DNA of 64,000 nt from Chloroflexi bacterium HGW-Chloroflexi-3 (GCA_002842045.1 PHBX01000005.1:34850-98849), one strand, 5' to 3'; shown: positions 55,498 through 64,000, counted from the first letter of the stretch. Translations and numbers: made by a program. Notes: generated by a model from the letters alone, not told the origin.

Positions 55498-56391
55498 ATG
55501 AAAACACAATCTGATTTTGAATCACATATCCAATCATCTACACCACTTAATCCAGCTATTCAAGCTTGGGAAATTTTTCTGCAAGACCAGGACAAATCCC
55601 CTTTTACAGTGAAAGCTTTTATCAATGATCTGCAATTGTTAGCCGGCTTTATTCCTCCAGACAAAGCTGTTGGATCAATAACAACAAATGATTTGAATCT
55701 TTTCCTGAAATGGCTGGAAAATGGACGTGGAATCCCTTGTAGTCCTAAAAGTCTGTCGCGAAGAATTACATCCATTAAGGCTTTTTTCAGGTGGTTGCAT
55801 AACAATGGAAGAATTTCCATTAATCCTGCAGAAAAAGTTGTTCAAAAATCTGTTATCAGCCCTTTGCCAGAGGTATTAACATCAACAGAAACAAATTTAT
55901 TATTGGAAATTGCCAACCGTTTTCGCAATGCTGCCAAACCAGATACCCGATATTTCACCTTACTAAAATTATTATTGGAGACTGGAATAAAAAAAGGTGA
56001 ATGTTTGATGCTTGGATTAAACCATATTGATCTAAGTTCACCAAATGGACCCTTCATTTTCGTTCGCTACAATAATCCTAACTATCGCTATAAAGAAAGA
56101 AAAATACCTGTATCCACAGAATGGGTAGAAGCTTATCAGGAATATTTATCACAATATAATCCCAAAGATCAGGTTTTTCCGTGGTCACCCCGACGGCTGG
56201 AATACATTCTTGAAGATATGAGTAATGAAGCTGGTTTAGAAAAACATCTTTCGTTTGATATGTGTCGTTGGACCTGTGCTGTTAATGATTACACCTCAGA
56301 GATGGAGAAAGACGCAATCCGCCAAAAGCTTGGAATATCTAAAATTCAGTGGAGAGAAATTGGTCAGAAATTAGAGCGGCTATCCCAATAA
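55498..56391 (+). CDS. XerC/XerD-family protein lacking catalytic residues
   Basis: A 297-aa tyrosine recombinase-fold protein. The N-terminal SAM-like domain is clear (AWEIFLQDQDKSPFTVKAFI, LSRRITSIKAFFRWLHNNGR). The catalytic domain aligns end to end with XerC/D, but the first Arg is Lys165 (TGIKKGE instead of TGLR), the His of HxxR is Asp254, the late LGH histidine is Ile280, and the nucleophile Tyr position is Gly289. Only the beta-hairpin Lys199 and the second Arg257 remain. It should still bind DNA but not cut it. ATG 55498 is preferred over GTG 55492 because GAGG lies 5 bp upstream. It is 5 bp from convergent tilS. Confidence 0.85.
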   Translation: MKTQSDFESHIQSSTPLNPAIQAWEIFLQDQDKSPFTVKAFINDLQLLAGFIPPDKAVGSITTNDLNLFLKWLENGRGIPCSPKSLSRRITSIKAFFRWLHNNGRISINPAEKVVQKSVISPLPEVLTSTETNLLLEIANRFRNAAKPDTRYFTLLKLLLETGIKKGECLMLGLNHIDLSSPNGPFIFVRYNNPNYRYKERKIPVSTEWVEAYQEYLSQYNPKDQVFPWSPRRLEYILEDMSNEAGLEKHLSFDMCRWTCAVNDYTSEMEKDAIRQKLGISKIQWREIGQKLERLSQ

Positions 56392-56396
56392 TATTC

Positions 56397-57821
56397 TTAA
56401 CCAATTTTCTTCATAACGGACATCTTAATAAAATTTTTTGTGGAATCAGTAACACGAAATTCGTGACCTGGTCGAATACCTGGTACCCATATGATCCTGC
56501 CATCTGAATTTATGACAAGAGGCCATTTTTCTCTTGCTGCTTGCATTACTTTTTCGTTGATAAAAAAATCACTGAGTTTAATACTTCCTTTTTTCATACC
56601 AAGTGGTTGAAATTTATCGCCATCTTTCTTTCCCCTGAGTATAATAAACTCACTTATTTTATCTCCATTCAGGAAAACCGTAAAATCATTCTCAGTTTTT
56701 ATTTGAATACTGCGTAAATCATTTATTAATTCAAATTGTAATAACCAATTTTCTGAAATTTCAAGATAATCACACTTTCCAATTTCCATCTTAAATTGAC
56801 CTAAAACTTGTGGAAACAATAACCCAATCCAGTCCTTGGATTTTGAACCAAAGAGTACTTCCTGATTCGTAAAAAGAGCAATCAAACTATCCTGTAGATC
56901 AATTTCTCCAGTTTTGTTTTTGTTCATAAAATTCAAGAGGTTCTCAATATTTTTAAATGATAAATCTCTCAATTCGGGGCGTAACGAAAAGGCAACAAAA
57001 CGAATAATTCTTCGTTGCAATCCAAGTGGTTGATTCTTTAATTCAGCCAGGTCTAATCGAATAAATCGAGGATGCTGTTGCAAGCAAATTGATTTCCACA
57101 TTTTTGACAATCGTACCTGGATTAATTCGTCCTCAGATTGTAAAACGTTAGCCAAATTCAATAATCTTTGGTTTAACCCGCTATATCGTTCATTCAAAAA
57201 CGGTAATATTTCGTGTCTGATCCTGTTTCTTTCGTATAAATTGGTGAAATTGGTTTCATCGACAACATAATCAAGATTGTTTTTGGCGCAGTATTCTTCA
57301 ATTTCATACCGCCAGAAGGATAACAATGGGCGAATAATTTTGATATCTAAATCAAATTCAGGAATTAAAGCAATTTCCTTCATTCCTGCTAAGCCGGTTA
57401 GACCACTACCCCGCATAAGATGCATAAATAATGTTTCTACCTGATCATCTGCATGGTGACCAACAGCAATGTAATGGGCACCTTTATCTCTTGCTATTCG
57501 GAAAAGAAAATCATATCTTTTTTTTCTCCCAGCTTCTTCCAGAGAAAGATGATTTTCTTTTGCAAATACTTTAACATCCGATTTTTCGGAAACAAAATCA
57601 ACCCCCAATTGCTGAGCATACATTCTGGCAAATTGCTCATCACGGTCAGCATTTTCACGAATCCCGTGGTTAAAATGAGCAATAATTATTGGATTTTCTA
57701 ATTTAGTAAGTAGATTTAATAGACACACACTATCCATTCCCCCAGAAAATGCAATTACCACTGGTTGTGTGTTGGTTAATTTTATATTGTTCTCTATAAT
57801 GTTAAGAAATCGTAAATCCAT
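56397..57821 (-). CDS. tilS: tRNA(Ile)-lysidine synthase
   Basis: The enzyme that converts the wobble cytidine of tRNA-Ile(CAU) to lysidine, essential for AUA decoding. The PP-loop SGGMDS is at residues 26-31. HFNHGIRENADRDEQF, VGHHADDQVETLFMHLMRGSGL and RNRIRHEILPFL are standard. The middle and C-terminal substrate-binding domains are present (474 aa in total, normal size), the C-terminal part ending near IRPGHEFRVTDST. It is convergent with the Xer-like gene and divergent from the receiver-ParA gene. Confidence 0.95.
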   Translation of the reverse strand: MDLRFLNIIENNIKLTNTQPVVIAFSGGMDSVCLLNLLTKLENPIIIAHFNHGIRENADRDEQFARMYAQQLGVDFVSEKSDVKVFAKENHLSLEEAGRKKRYDFLFRIARDKGAHYIAVGHHADDQVETLFMHLMRGSGLTGLAGMKEIALIPEFDLDIKIIRPLLSFWRYEIEEYCAKNNLDYVVDETNFTNLYERNRIRHEILPFLNERYSGLNQRLLNLANVLQSEDELIQVRLSKMWKSICLQQHPRFIRLDLAELKNQPLGLQRRIIRFVAFSLRPELRDLSFKNIENLLNFMNKNKTGEIDLQDSLIALFTNQEVLFGSKSKDWIGLLFPQVLGQFKMEIGKCDYLEISENWLLQFELINDLRSIQIKTENDFTVFLNGDKISEFIILRGKKDGDKFQPLGMKKGSIKLSDFFINEKVMQAAREKWPLVINSDGRIIWVPGIRPGHEFRVTDSTKNFIKMSVMKKIG

Positions 57822-57924
57822 CTTCTTATTGTATATGAAACATTGACTGTATTTTCCTTTATTTTTTATTTTAAGCTATATTTATATTAGATTTCCTAAC
57901 AAATTTAAAAATGAGGTACAAATT

Positions 57925-59079
57925 ATGGCAGAGAAAATCCTTATTATCGATGACGACTCAGAAACCCTACGCTTGATCGGGATGATGCTCCAAAGACAAG
58001 GATATCAAACAATTACTGCTAATAATGGAGATGAAGGGGTAGCTTTAGCAAAACACGAACTACCCGATTTAATCATCCTCGATATTATGATGCCAGAAGT
58101 TAATGGATATACAGTTGCGAAACATTTACGTGCAGAACCAGTAACGTCAGAAACTCCAATTTTAATGTTTACAGCGAAAAGTCAAGTGGATGACAAAGTC
58201 GCAGGGTTTGAAGCTGGCGCGGATGATTACTTAACAAAACCAGTCCATCCTGTTGAACTGGTTGCGCACATTAAAGCCTTATTGACTCGTAGGGTTTCGT
58301 ACCAGTCTAATAAAGTGATGCACAAAAACCAAGGATTTACAATTGGTGTGTTAGGCGCAAAAGGTGGATTAGGGATCTCATCAACTGCACTTAATTTAGG
58401 AATTGCACTCAGTGAGAAAAGTGATTTGGGTGTAATATGTGTTGAATTATCCCCTGGAAATGGTATTTGGGGTCTGGAACTCGGATTAGCTGATACCAAA
58501 GGATTGGAGAACATTCTGCTAAGTAAACCAGGTGATATTACCATTGAATTAATTGAAAAGAATTTGGTAAACACTTTATTTGGTGTGCGTCTATTGTTGT
58601 CTTCCTCGTTATTCTCACGTGTTCAAATTACCGAAAATTTGAAAAAAGTTGGCTTATTGCTGGATGGATTATCAAAAATATCAAAGGTTACCATTTTGGA
58701 TCTTGGTGTTCCAAAAGAAGAATATTTGAGCGAAGTAATTGACAAATGTGATCATATCGTTGTGGTTACTGAGTCTTATCCAATTGCAGTAGAAAGAACG
58801 AAGAATATTCTGGCAGAATTATCCAATTATGGTTTTGGGAAACATAAATTAGTAAGTGTGATTTCTGTTAATCGCGTCCGTGCTGATATTCAATTAACTC
58901 AACCTCAAATTCAGGAAAAAATTGGCATTTTACCTCTTCTTGGAGTACCGTCCGCACCTGAACAAGCTTTTCAGGCAGCAGTTCATTTCCAACCGTTTAT
59001 TAAAATTCAACCTGAGAGTTTAGCCTCACAGCAGTTTTATCGCCTTGCAGACCTTCTATTAGTCAATATCAAAAAATGA
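57925..59079 (+). CDS. Receiver domain fused to ParA/MinD-like ATPase (CpaE/TadZ-like)
   Basis: A 384-aa two-part protein. Residues 1-122 are a complete receiver: Asp10-Asp11, acceptor Asp53 in LIILDIMMPEVNG, Thr83 and Lys105. From about 138 a MinD/ParA-like domain follows: GVLGAKGGLGISSTALNLG has the signature Lys146 but Ile151 replaces the P-loop lysine, and VICVELSP has Glu174 in place of the usual Asp. This matches CpaE/TadZ proteins that localise type IV (Tad) pili, but no tad genes are present. GAGGT precedes the ATG. It overlaps the sirtuin gene by 4 bp. Confidence 0.88.
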   Translation: MAEKILIIDDDSETLRLIGMMLQRQGYQTITANNGDEGVALAKHELPDLIILDIMMPEVNGYTVAKHLRAEPVTSETPILMFTAKSQVDDKVAGFEAGADDYLTKPVHPVELVAHIKALLTRRVSYQSNKVMHKNQGFTIGVLGAKGGLGISSTALNLGIALSEKSDLGVICVELSPGNGIWGLELGLADTKGLENILLSKPGDITIELIEKNLVNTLFGVRLLLSSSLFSRVQITENLKKVGLLLDGLSKISKVTILDLGVPKEEYLSEVIDKCDHIVVVTESYPIAVERTKNILAELSNYGFGKHKLVSVISVNRVRADIQLTQPQIQEKIGILPLLGVPSAPEQAFQAAVHFQPFIKIQPESLASQQFYRLADLLLVNIKK

Positions 59080-59846
59080 TTTCTGATTTTAAACAAAAAA
59101 CTTCATTGGCGGTTACTTTACTGAATGAAGCTAACTATATCGTTGCACTAACAGGGGCAGGTATTTCTACACCTTCAGGAATACCGGATTTTCGCTCCAA
59201 AAAAACTGGTCTTTGGGAGAAAAATGATCCCATGGTGGTTGCTTCATTGAGTTCATTTTTAAATCAGCCAACAGTTTTTTTCAATTGGTTAAAACCTCTT
59301 GTTAAAGATATTTATTTTGCCAACGCGAATGCTGCGCATAAATCCTTGGCTAGTTTAGAAAAAGATAACAAACTTAAAGCAATCGTTACTCAAAATATCG
59401 ATCATTTGCATCAAAAAGCTGGTGCAAAAAATGTAATCGAGGTACATGGATCAATCGCAAAATTAGAATGTCTCCATTGCGGGTCTATCGTTAATTTTGA
59501 TGAGAAAATTGTCAGTAACTTTATTGATAATTTTGAAATTCCCCAGTGTGAACATTGTCAACAGTATTTGAAACCTTCGATTACACTATTTGAAGAATTG
59601 CTTCCTGTTGATGCATGGGATTCTGCCGTCTACCATTTTCAAAAAGCGGATCTGGTCATTGTCATTGGCTCATCGCTTGAAGTCTATCCAGCCAATCAAC
59701 TTCCAGCGATTTCAATTTCCAACGGTGCAAAAATAATCATAAATACTCTTTCAACAACACCAATGGATCAAGAAGCAGATTTGTTACTGCCTTATAATGT
59801 AATAGAAGTTTGGCCAATGATTCTTGAAAAACTGAATATAAGCTGA
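59076..59846 (+). CDS. cobB: Sir2-family NAD-dependent protein deacylase
   Basis: A 256-aa sirtuin. The NAD site is in ALTGAGISTPSGIPDFRS, the catalytic His is in VIEVHGS, TQNIDHLHQKAG is diagnostic, and four cysteines in CLHCGS and CEHCQQY bind structural zinc. The C-terminal VIGSSLEVYPANQLP completes the fold. It removes acyl groups from lysines using NAD. It overlaps the receiver-ParA gene by 4 bp, suggesting co-translation, though no functional link is known. Confidence 0.93.
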   Translation: MISDFKQKTSLAVTLLNEANYIVALTGAGISTPSGIPDFRSKKTGLWEKNDPMVVASLSSFLNQPTVFFNWLKPLVKDIYFANANAAHKSLASLEKDNKLKAIVTQNIDHLHQKAGAKNVIEVHGSIAKLECLHCGSIVNFDEKIVSNFIDNFEIPQCEHCQQYLKPSITLFEELLPVDAWDSAVYHFQKADLVIVIGSSLEVYPANQLPAISISNGAKIIINTLSTTPMDQEADLLLPYNVIEVWPMILEKLNIS

Positions 59847-59888
59847 TTTGTGTCAATTAAACCAGAACCCAATCGAGTTAGAGCCTGA

Positions 59889-61643
59889 TTAAAGACTTCC
59901 CTTCCGACCAAATTGCCTTTCTAATAAGTCGACTGATAAATGGATCATGGTTGGTCGTCCATGAGGACATGTTCTTGGAGCATCACATTGTTCCAGATTT
60001 TCGATAAGGGTCCTTTGTTCTTCTTTTGATAAAACCTGACCACCCTTAACCGCGGCACGCTTACAGATCCTGGCAGCAATAATGGATTCCACCATCCCAC
60101 CCAAAGGTTTTTCGTCATCCTCAAAATCTTCAACAACGACTCGTATCGCATCAAGTGGATTAATTCCAGTTAATAATGCCGGGATTGCCCGAACCTGAAA
60201 AGTATTTGGCCCAAACTCGCTTATTTCAAAACCTAATTTATCTAATATTGATAATTTTTCTTGTAACAACACTGCTTGATGTAAGGGTAGCTGTACAATC
60301 TCTGGGGATAATAATGCTTGGGATGGGATCAAGTTACTCATTTGACTCATCATTTTTTCGAAAAGAATGCGTTCATGAGCTGCATGCTGATCAATAAGAT
60401 AAAGCCCATCCGGCCCTTCTGCAATAATATAGGTTGCCCCAATTTGTCCAATATGGCGTAACAAAGGCAAATGTTTTCGCCTTTCTAAATTCTCTACTAA
60501 ATTATCTTCTTGATTATCAACCTGGGATGATTGAGAAAACATTGGTTGGTCGTCTGTGTTGTTTAACATCGTTGCAGGTGACCATTGTGTCTCATTATCA
60601 TGTTGAACTTTTGAATCACTTTTCCAAAAAGACTGGGAAATTTCTGGCACTGGCGAATAAGCTAATAATGCTCTTCTGGCAGCTCGTTGTACCATGCTGA
60701 AAACCAAATCCGGTTTTGAAAATCTCACTTCAGCTTTTGTTGGATGGACATTAACATCTACAAAATCAGCTGGAAAATCAAGATACAAAACTGATATGGG
60801 GTAGCGTCCCACCATAATCATAGTGTGATAGGACTTTAATAACGCTGAATTTAAAGCTACGTCCTGAATCCAGCGACCATTTACAAAAAATGTAATTTCT
60901 CTTCTATTCGATCGCGTGATTGCTATTGGACTGATAAACCCATTAATGAGATATGGATGATCCTCAAACTTCACCTCTAACATTTGCCTGGCGATTTCAA
61001 CGCCATAGATTTGTGTCAGAATCTCTCGTCTATCACCATTTCCACTCGATTGAAGAAGTAACTGCCTTTCATTGTATAAATGAAATCGTATATTCGGATA
61101 CGCCAGCGCAAATTTCGTTATGAGCGAACTAATTTTTTGTTTTTCGGTAATATCCGATTTTAGAAATTTTAAACGTGCTGGGACATTGTAGAATAAATTT
61201 CGGACAACGACGGAAGTTCCATCGGGACCACCGAAATGACTAACCTGAAAGGCTTTTCCGTCTAGATTTTCAATCTTTCCACCAAGTTCCTCGCCTTTGT
61301 GTTTTGAAAGTAAAGAAATTTGAGATACTGAAGCTATGGATGCCAAAGCTTCACCTCGAAATCCAAGAGTCTGGATCTTAAATAAATCGCTGGCTTTTTG
61401 TAACTTGCTGGTAGCATGACGAGCAACAGCCAATTCTAACTCTTCATATGGTATGCCATTCCCATTATCTGAAACCTCAATTAATTTTTTTCCTGCTTCA
61501 CTGATCCGCACTGTTATTTGGCTGGCCCCAGCATCAATCGCATTTTCAACCAATTCCTTCACAACAGATCCAGGTCTCTCGATCACCTCTCCTGCTGCAA
61601 TTTGTGAAGCAACTTCATCTGTTAATACTTTAATTTTTCCCAT
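59889..61643 (-). CDS. mutL: DNA mismatch repair protein MutL
   Basis: A 584-aa GHKL ATPase of mismatch repair. N-terminal motifs are KELVENAIDAGA, EVSDNGNGIPYEELELAV, TLGFRGEALASI and GTSVVVRNLFYNVPARLKFL. The C-terminal region carries the endonuclease motif DQHAAHERILFEK (DQHAx2Ex4E) and the associated ICKRAAVKGG and CPHGRP. It is thus of the nicking type used by bacteria without MutH. mutS is not nearby. The gene converges with the sirtuin gene with a 42-bp gap. Confidence 0.96.
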   Translation of the reverse strand: MGKIKVLTDEVASQIAAGEVIERPGSVVKELVENAIDAGASQITVRISEAGKKLIEVSDNGNGIPYEELELAVARHATSKLQKASDLFKIQTLGFRGEALASIASVSQISLLSKHKGEELGGKIENLDGKAFQVSHFGGPDGTSVVVRNLFYNVPARLKFLKSDITEKQKISSLITKFALAYPNIRFHLYNERQLLLQSSGNGDRREILTQIYGVEIARQMLEVKFEDHPYLINGFISPIAITRSNRREITFFVNGRWIQDVALNSALLKSYHTMIMVGRYPISVLYLDFPADFVDVNVHPTKAEVRFSKPDLVFSMVQRAARRALLAYSPVPEISQSFWKSDSKVQHDNETQWSPATMLNNTDDQPMFSQSSQVDNQEDNLVENLERRKHLPLLRHIGQIGATYIIAEGPDGLYLIDQHAAHERILFEKMMSQMSNLIPSQALLSPEIVQLPLHQAVLLQEKLSILDKLGFEISEFGPNTFQVRAIPALLTGINPLDAIRVVVEDFEDDEKPLGGMVESIIAARICKRAAVKGGQVLSKEEQRTLIENLEQCDAPRTCPHGRPTMIHLSVDLLERQFGRKGSL

Positions 61644-61716
61644 AATTTTATCTCTTTGATCAATTTATTTTACATCTGATAGTTGAAAGCGTCCATTTCG
61701 AGTAAAATGAAAAAGT

Positions 61717-62373
61717 ATGGATGTTGATTTACTACTTTTTGATTTGGACGATACTTTATACCCGAGTTCATCAGGTATCTGGTCTTTGATTCGTGAAAGA
61801 ATAGATTTATTCATGATTTCAAAATTAGGATACACGCATGAAAACGTTCATTTTGCTCGCGAAAAATTTTTTCGAGAATTTGGAACAACTTTAAGAGGGT
61901 TGGAATCCGTGCATCATGTCGATCCTGACGAGTATTTAAAGTTTGTACACGACGTCCCAATCCATGAATACCTCTTTCCGAATTCGCAATTGGATAGAAT
62001 GTTGTCCAACATTCAGCAAAATAAAGTAATTTTTACCAATGGTGATAGATGGCACTCAAAACGAGTCACAGATGCATTAATGATTTCGGACCACTTTATT
62101 GAAACAATCGACATTCTGGATGTAAGTCCTTACTGCAAGCCAATGATTGAATCTTTTCAAATTGCATTGGAAAAACTTAAAGTCTCAAATGCTAAAAATA
62201 TCCTTTTAATTGATGATAATTTACGGAATATACAAATGGCGGAGAGACTTGGCTTGCAAACAGTTTGGGTTACTGAAAACAGTCAATTTCAAAATAACGA
62301 AGGTAAAAAGATCAAGAAAATTGAGGATTTACTAAATTTCTATCCAGAAATTGCTTCAGGTCAGGTGGTCTGA
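61717..62373 (+). CDS. HAD-superfamily hydrolase, pyrimidine 5'-nucleotidase-like
   Basis: A 218-aa HAD phosphatase. The nucleophile motif is LLFDLDDTLYPSS (DxD), the second is VIFTNGDRWHSKRV, and the last is ILLIDDNLRNIQMAERLG. The cap is helical (SLIRERIDLFMISKLGY), close to the SDT1/pyrimidine 5'-nucleotidase type. The substrate is not certain. No ribosome site is seen, and TAAAAT lies just 8 bp before the ATG, so the message may be leaderless. It is divergent from mutL and abuts the small gene downstream. Confidence 0.85.
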   Translation: MDVDLLLFDLDDTLYPSSSGIWSLIRERIDLFMISKLGYTHENVHFAREKFFREFGTTLRGLESVHHVDPDEYLKFVHDVPIHEYLFPNSQLDRMLSNIQQNKVIFTNGDRWHSKRVTDALMISDHFIETIDILDVSPYCKPMIESFQIALEKLKVSNAKNILLIDDNLRNIQMAERLGLQTVWVTENSQFQNNEGKKIKKIEDLLNFYPEIASGQVV

Positions 62374-62613
62374 ATGGATTTGTCAGCATATAAAGAACTT
62401 TTTCTAACATTGATTATTGTAATGGTTATAGCGACAAATTTGTGGTTATTTACTTCTATCAAAAAAAATAAATCAGAAAATTCTTTCCATATCCTCAAAA
62501 AATCTGCTGAAACACTGCGCGATCCCTTCAAAAAAGAAAATAAGGATTTAGAAGAACTTTCTTTACTGGTAAAAAATATTACAAATGAAACTAATCATAA
62601 GGAGAATTTATGA
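62374..62613 (+). CDS. Small single-pass membrane protein, unknown
   Basis: A 79-aa protein I do not recognise. It has one N-terminal membrane helix (LFLTLIIVMVIATNLWLF, about 9-26) and then a charged, Lys/Glu-rich tail that is probably helical. It starts directly after the HAD gene stop and overlaps the protease gene by 4 bp. The tight packing between two real genes supports that it is translated. Confidence 0.65.
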   Translation: MDLSAYKELFLTLIIVMVIATNLWLFTSIKKNKSENSFHILKKSAETLRDPFKKENKDLEELSLLVKNITNETNHKENL

Positions 62614-63848
62614 ACTCCAGTCCATGGAAATTTATGCTACTGGTTATTGCTTTGCTCATAATTATATTTGGTTCCTTTTCAGGAGGATTCCTGGTTGGTC
62701 AGGCATTTCCTTTATTAAATCAAAACAATACCACCGCAACCACTACAACCTTAACAAATCAAACATTTTCCACCTCTTCCTCAGAAGAATTAGATAAGTT
62801 ATTCCAGCCTTTTTGGGAAACCTGGAATTATGTAAATAACCAATATGTTGATCAACCTGTAGATCAAACATTGATGATGCGTGGCGCAATAACCGGAATG
62901 TTGGAATCACTCGGAGACCCTCACACATCCTATATGGATCCGGAAATGTTTCGCCAACAAAATACACCACTTCAAGGTGAATATGAAGGAATCGGAGCCT
63001 GGGTAGACGTAACCGGTGATTATTTAATCATTATCAGCCCAATGCCCAATTCCCCGGCTGAGAAGCAAGGTTTAAAACCTGGTGATCAGATAATCGCGAT
63101 TGATGGCGAAGATATGACGGGTATAGAAGGCAATTTAGTTCTAAGAAGAATCCTTGGTAAAGCAGGTACCGATGTAACTTTATCAATTTTTCGTCCTACA
63201 ACCAATGAAACGCTTGATGTGACAATCACACGTCAAAAAATAACCATACCCAGTGTCACAGGCGAAATGCTGGAAAATGACATCGCATATATCCAATTAA
63301 TCAATTTTGGAGAGAAGACCCATCAGGATTTAAGAAATATATTGAAAGATCTTCTCAAGCAAAAACCTGTTGGTTTAATTCTTGATATGAGAAACAATGG
63401 CGGTGGTTACCTGAACACTGCCATCGATGTTGCATCAGAATTTGTGAGTCAAAGCCCCATTATGTATGAAGAATTCGGTGATGGTGAACGCATAACCTAT
63501 AAAGCCAAACCGAATGGACTGGCCACCGAAATTCCATTGGTCGTGTTGATCAATGAAGGAACTGCTTCAGCATCAGAAATCACAGCTGGCGCTATTCAGG
63601 ATTATGGACGTGGCGTTTTGGTTGGCAAGACAAGTTATGGGAAAGGTTCAGTCCAGAATTGGGTTACACTTCAGAATGATCAGGGAGCAATACGAGTAAC
63701 AATTGCTCGCTGGCTAACACCTAACGAAAGACAAATCAATTCATTAGGTCTCGCACCTGATTATGAAATTGAGATTACTGAGGATGATATTGAAGCAGAG
63801 AGAGATTCACAATTAGAAAAAGCAATAGAATTGCTCTTAAATAACTAA
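62610..63848 (+). CDS. Carboxyl-terminal processing protease (S41)
   Basis: A 412-aa secreted or membrane-anchored protease. An N-terminal helix (about 8-30) is followed by a Thr-rich linker, a PDZ domain (about 120-205; PMPNSPAEKQGLKPGDQII) and the S41 domain. Catalytic Ser320 lies in EGTASASEITAG and Lys345 in SYGKGSVQNW. LILDMRNNGGGYL is also diagnostic. CtpA-type enzymes trim C termini of exported proteins. It overlaps the small membrane protein gene by 4 bp and forms an operon with it and the HAD gene. Confidence 0.95.
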   Translation: MNSSPWKFMLLVIALLIIIFGSFSGGFLVGQAFPLLNQNNTTATTTTLTNQTFSTSSSEELDKLFQPFWETWNYVNNQYVDQPVDQTLMMRGAITGMLESLGDPHTSYMDPEMFRQQNTPLQGEYEGIGAWVDVTGDYLIIISPMPNSPAEKQGLKPGDQIIAIDGEDMTGIEGNLVLRRILGKAGTDVTLSIFRPTTNETLDVTITRQKITIPSVTGEMLENDIAYIQLINFGEKTHQDLRNILKDLLKQKPVGLILDMRNNGGGYLNTAIDVASEFVSQSPIMYEEFGDGERITYKAKPNGLATEIPLVVLINEGTASASEITAGAIQDYGRGVLVGKTSYGKGSVQNWVTLQNDQGAIRVTIARWLTPNERQINSLGLAPDYEIEITEDDIEAERDSQLEKAIELLLNN

Positions 63849-63878
63849 AAGTTTGATAACACAATAAAAATAGTCGTC

Positions 63879-64000
63879 TGTCAGCACCCCCATTTTGGTG
63901 TTGTTAGGAAAACTTCAAAAGTGAACTCAACGCAAATTCAAAAGTGAACTGCTTTCGGCAAATAAGAAATGGGCAGATGGGTTGAGTAAACGAGTTTACC
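63879..64000. mobile_element. Probable IS21-like insertion sequence terminus, cut by window edge
   Basis: After ctpA a sequence starts TGTCAGCACCCCCATTTTGG and contains two exact copies of TTCAAAAGTGAACT, spaced 23 bp apart. IS21-family ends typically begin with TGT and carry repeated transposase sites with similar AAAGTGAACT cores. No transposase is in view. A TTG at 63982 could open a short frame (SKRVY...), but this is not convincing. The call is made by resemblance only. Confidence 0.5.
63914..63950 (+). repeat. Pair of 14-bp direct repeats in the probable IS end
   Basis: TTCAAAAGTGAACT occurs at 63914-63927 and 63937-63950. Copies spaced about two helical turns apart fit repeated protein-binding sites. 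Confidence 0.85.

Noticed and set aside
55498..56391. Prophage or integron integrase
   Set aside because: No phage genes, attachment repeats or gene cassettes are near it, and the active-site residues are missing. It is a chromosomal Xer-family protein.
1..64000. CRISPR array, phage or toxin-antitoxin system
   Set aside because: No regularly spaced repeats, phage genes or small toxin/antitoxin pairs were seen.

Overview
This 64 kb window is an AT-rich bacterial chromosome segment that most likely comes from a Chloroflexota of the class Anaerolineae. Several features point that way together: a DUF2298 (Chlor_Arch_YYY) membrane protein, a topoisomerase I with an extra N-terminal zinc ribbon, an RpoC with a large insertion after its zinc finger, a mevalonate kinase/isopentenyl phosphate kinase pair, and Thr/Pro-rich surface lipoproteins with NBR1-type and LysM domains. 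The assignment rests on recognition of families, not on a database search. Coding density is high, no stretch over about 300 bases lacks a gene, and there is no CRISPR array or prophage. The only mobile-element signal is a probable IS21-like terminus running off the right edge.

Layout. 1-324: end of a SnoaL-like gene and a terminator. 385-26252 (minus): rpoC without rpoB beside it, a large hybrid sensor kinase, a secernin-like C69 peptidase, cmk, then a 16 kb envelope/glycosylation block (three very large GT-C membrane proteins, methyltransferase, GT4, sugar epimerase, flippase-like protein) that runs together with lepA and tlyA. 26343-30669 (plus): UbiA-family phosphoribosyltransferase, mevalonate kinase, isopentenyl phosphate kinase, dGTPase and greA. 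30722-39086 (minus): an unknown two-TM protein, topA, manC, dprA, rimM, khpA, rpsP and ffh. 39329-48015 (plus): degV, DUF1015, then a secreted-protein cluster (unknown gene, two M23 peptidases, a TolB-like propeller, an NBR1-domain lipoprotein) and queG.

48119-53923: a LysM membrane protein, a complete RsbV/RsbW/RsbU-type partner-switching module whose phosphatase carries about six GAF domains, and an FtsB-like protein. 54032-56391: tRNA-Leu(CAG), an LCP ligase and an XerC/D-family protein that lacks most catalytic residues. 56397-63848: tilS, a receiver-ParA (CpaE/TadZ-like) protein, a sirtuin, mutL, a HAD hydrolase, a small membrane protein and a C-terminal processing protease.

The genes combine informational housekeeping functions with envelope construction. 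The isoprenoid operon, the GDP-mannose enzyme, the polyprenyl-phosphate phosphoribosyltransferase and the GT-C enzymes could together supply and use lipid-linked sugars. The Thr/Pro-rich secreted proteins are possible acceptors, but that link is inference. The items most worth follow-up are the catalytically degraded Xer protein, the GAF-array partner switch, the RpoC insertion, the GT-C/DUF2298 fusion and a perfect 11-bp hairpin at the start of rimM.
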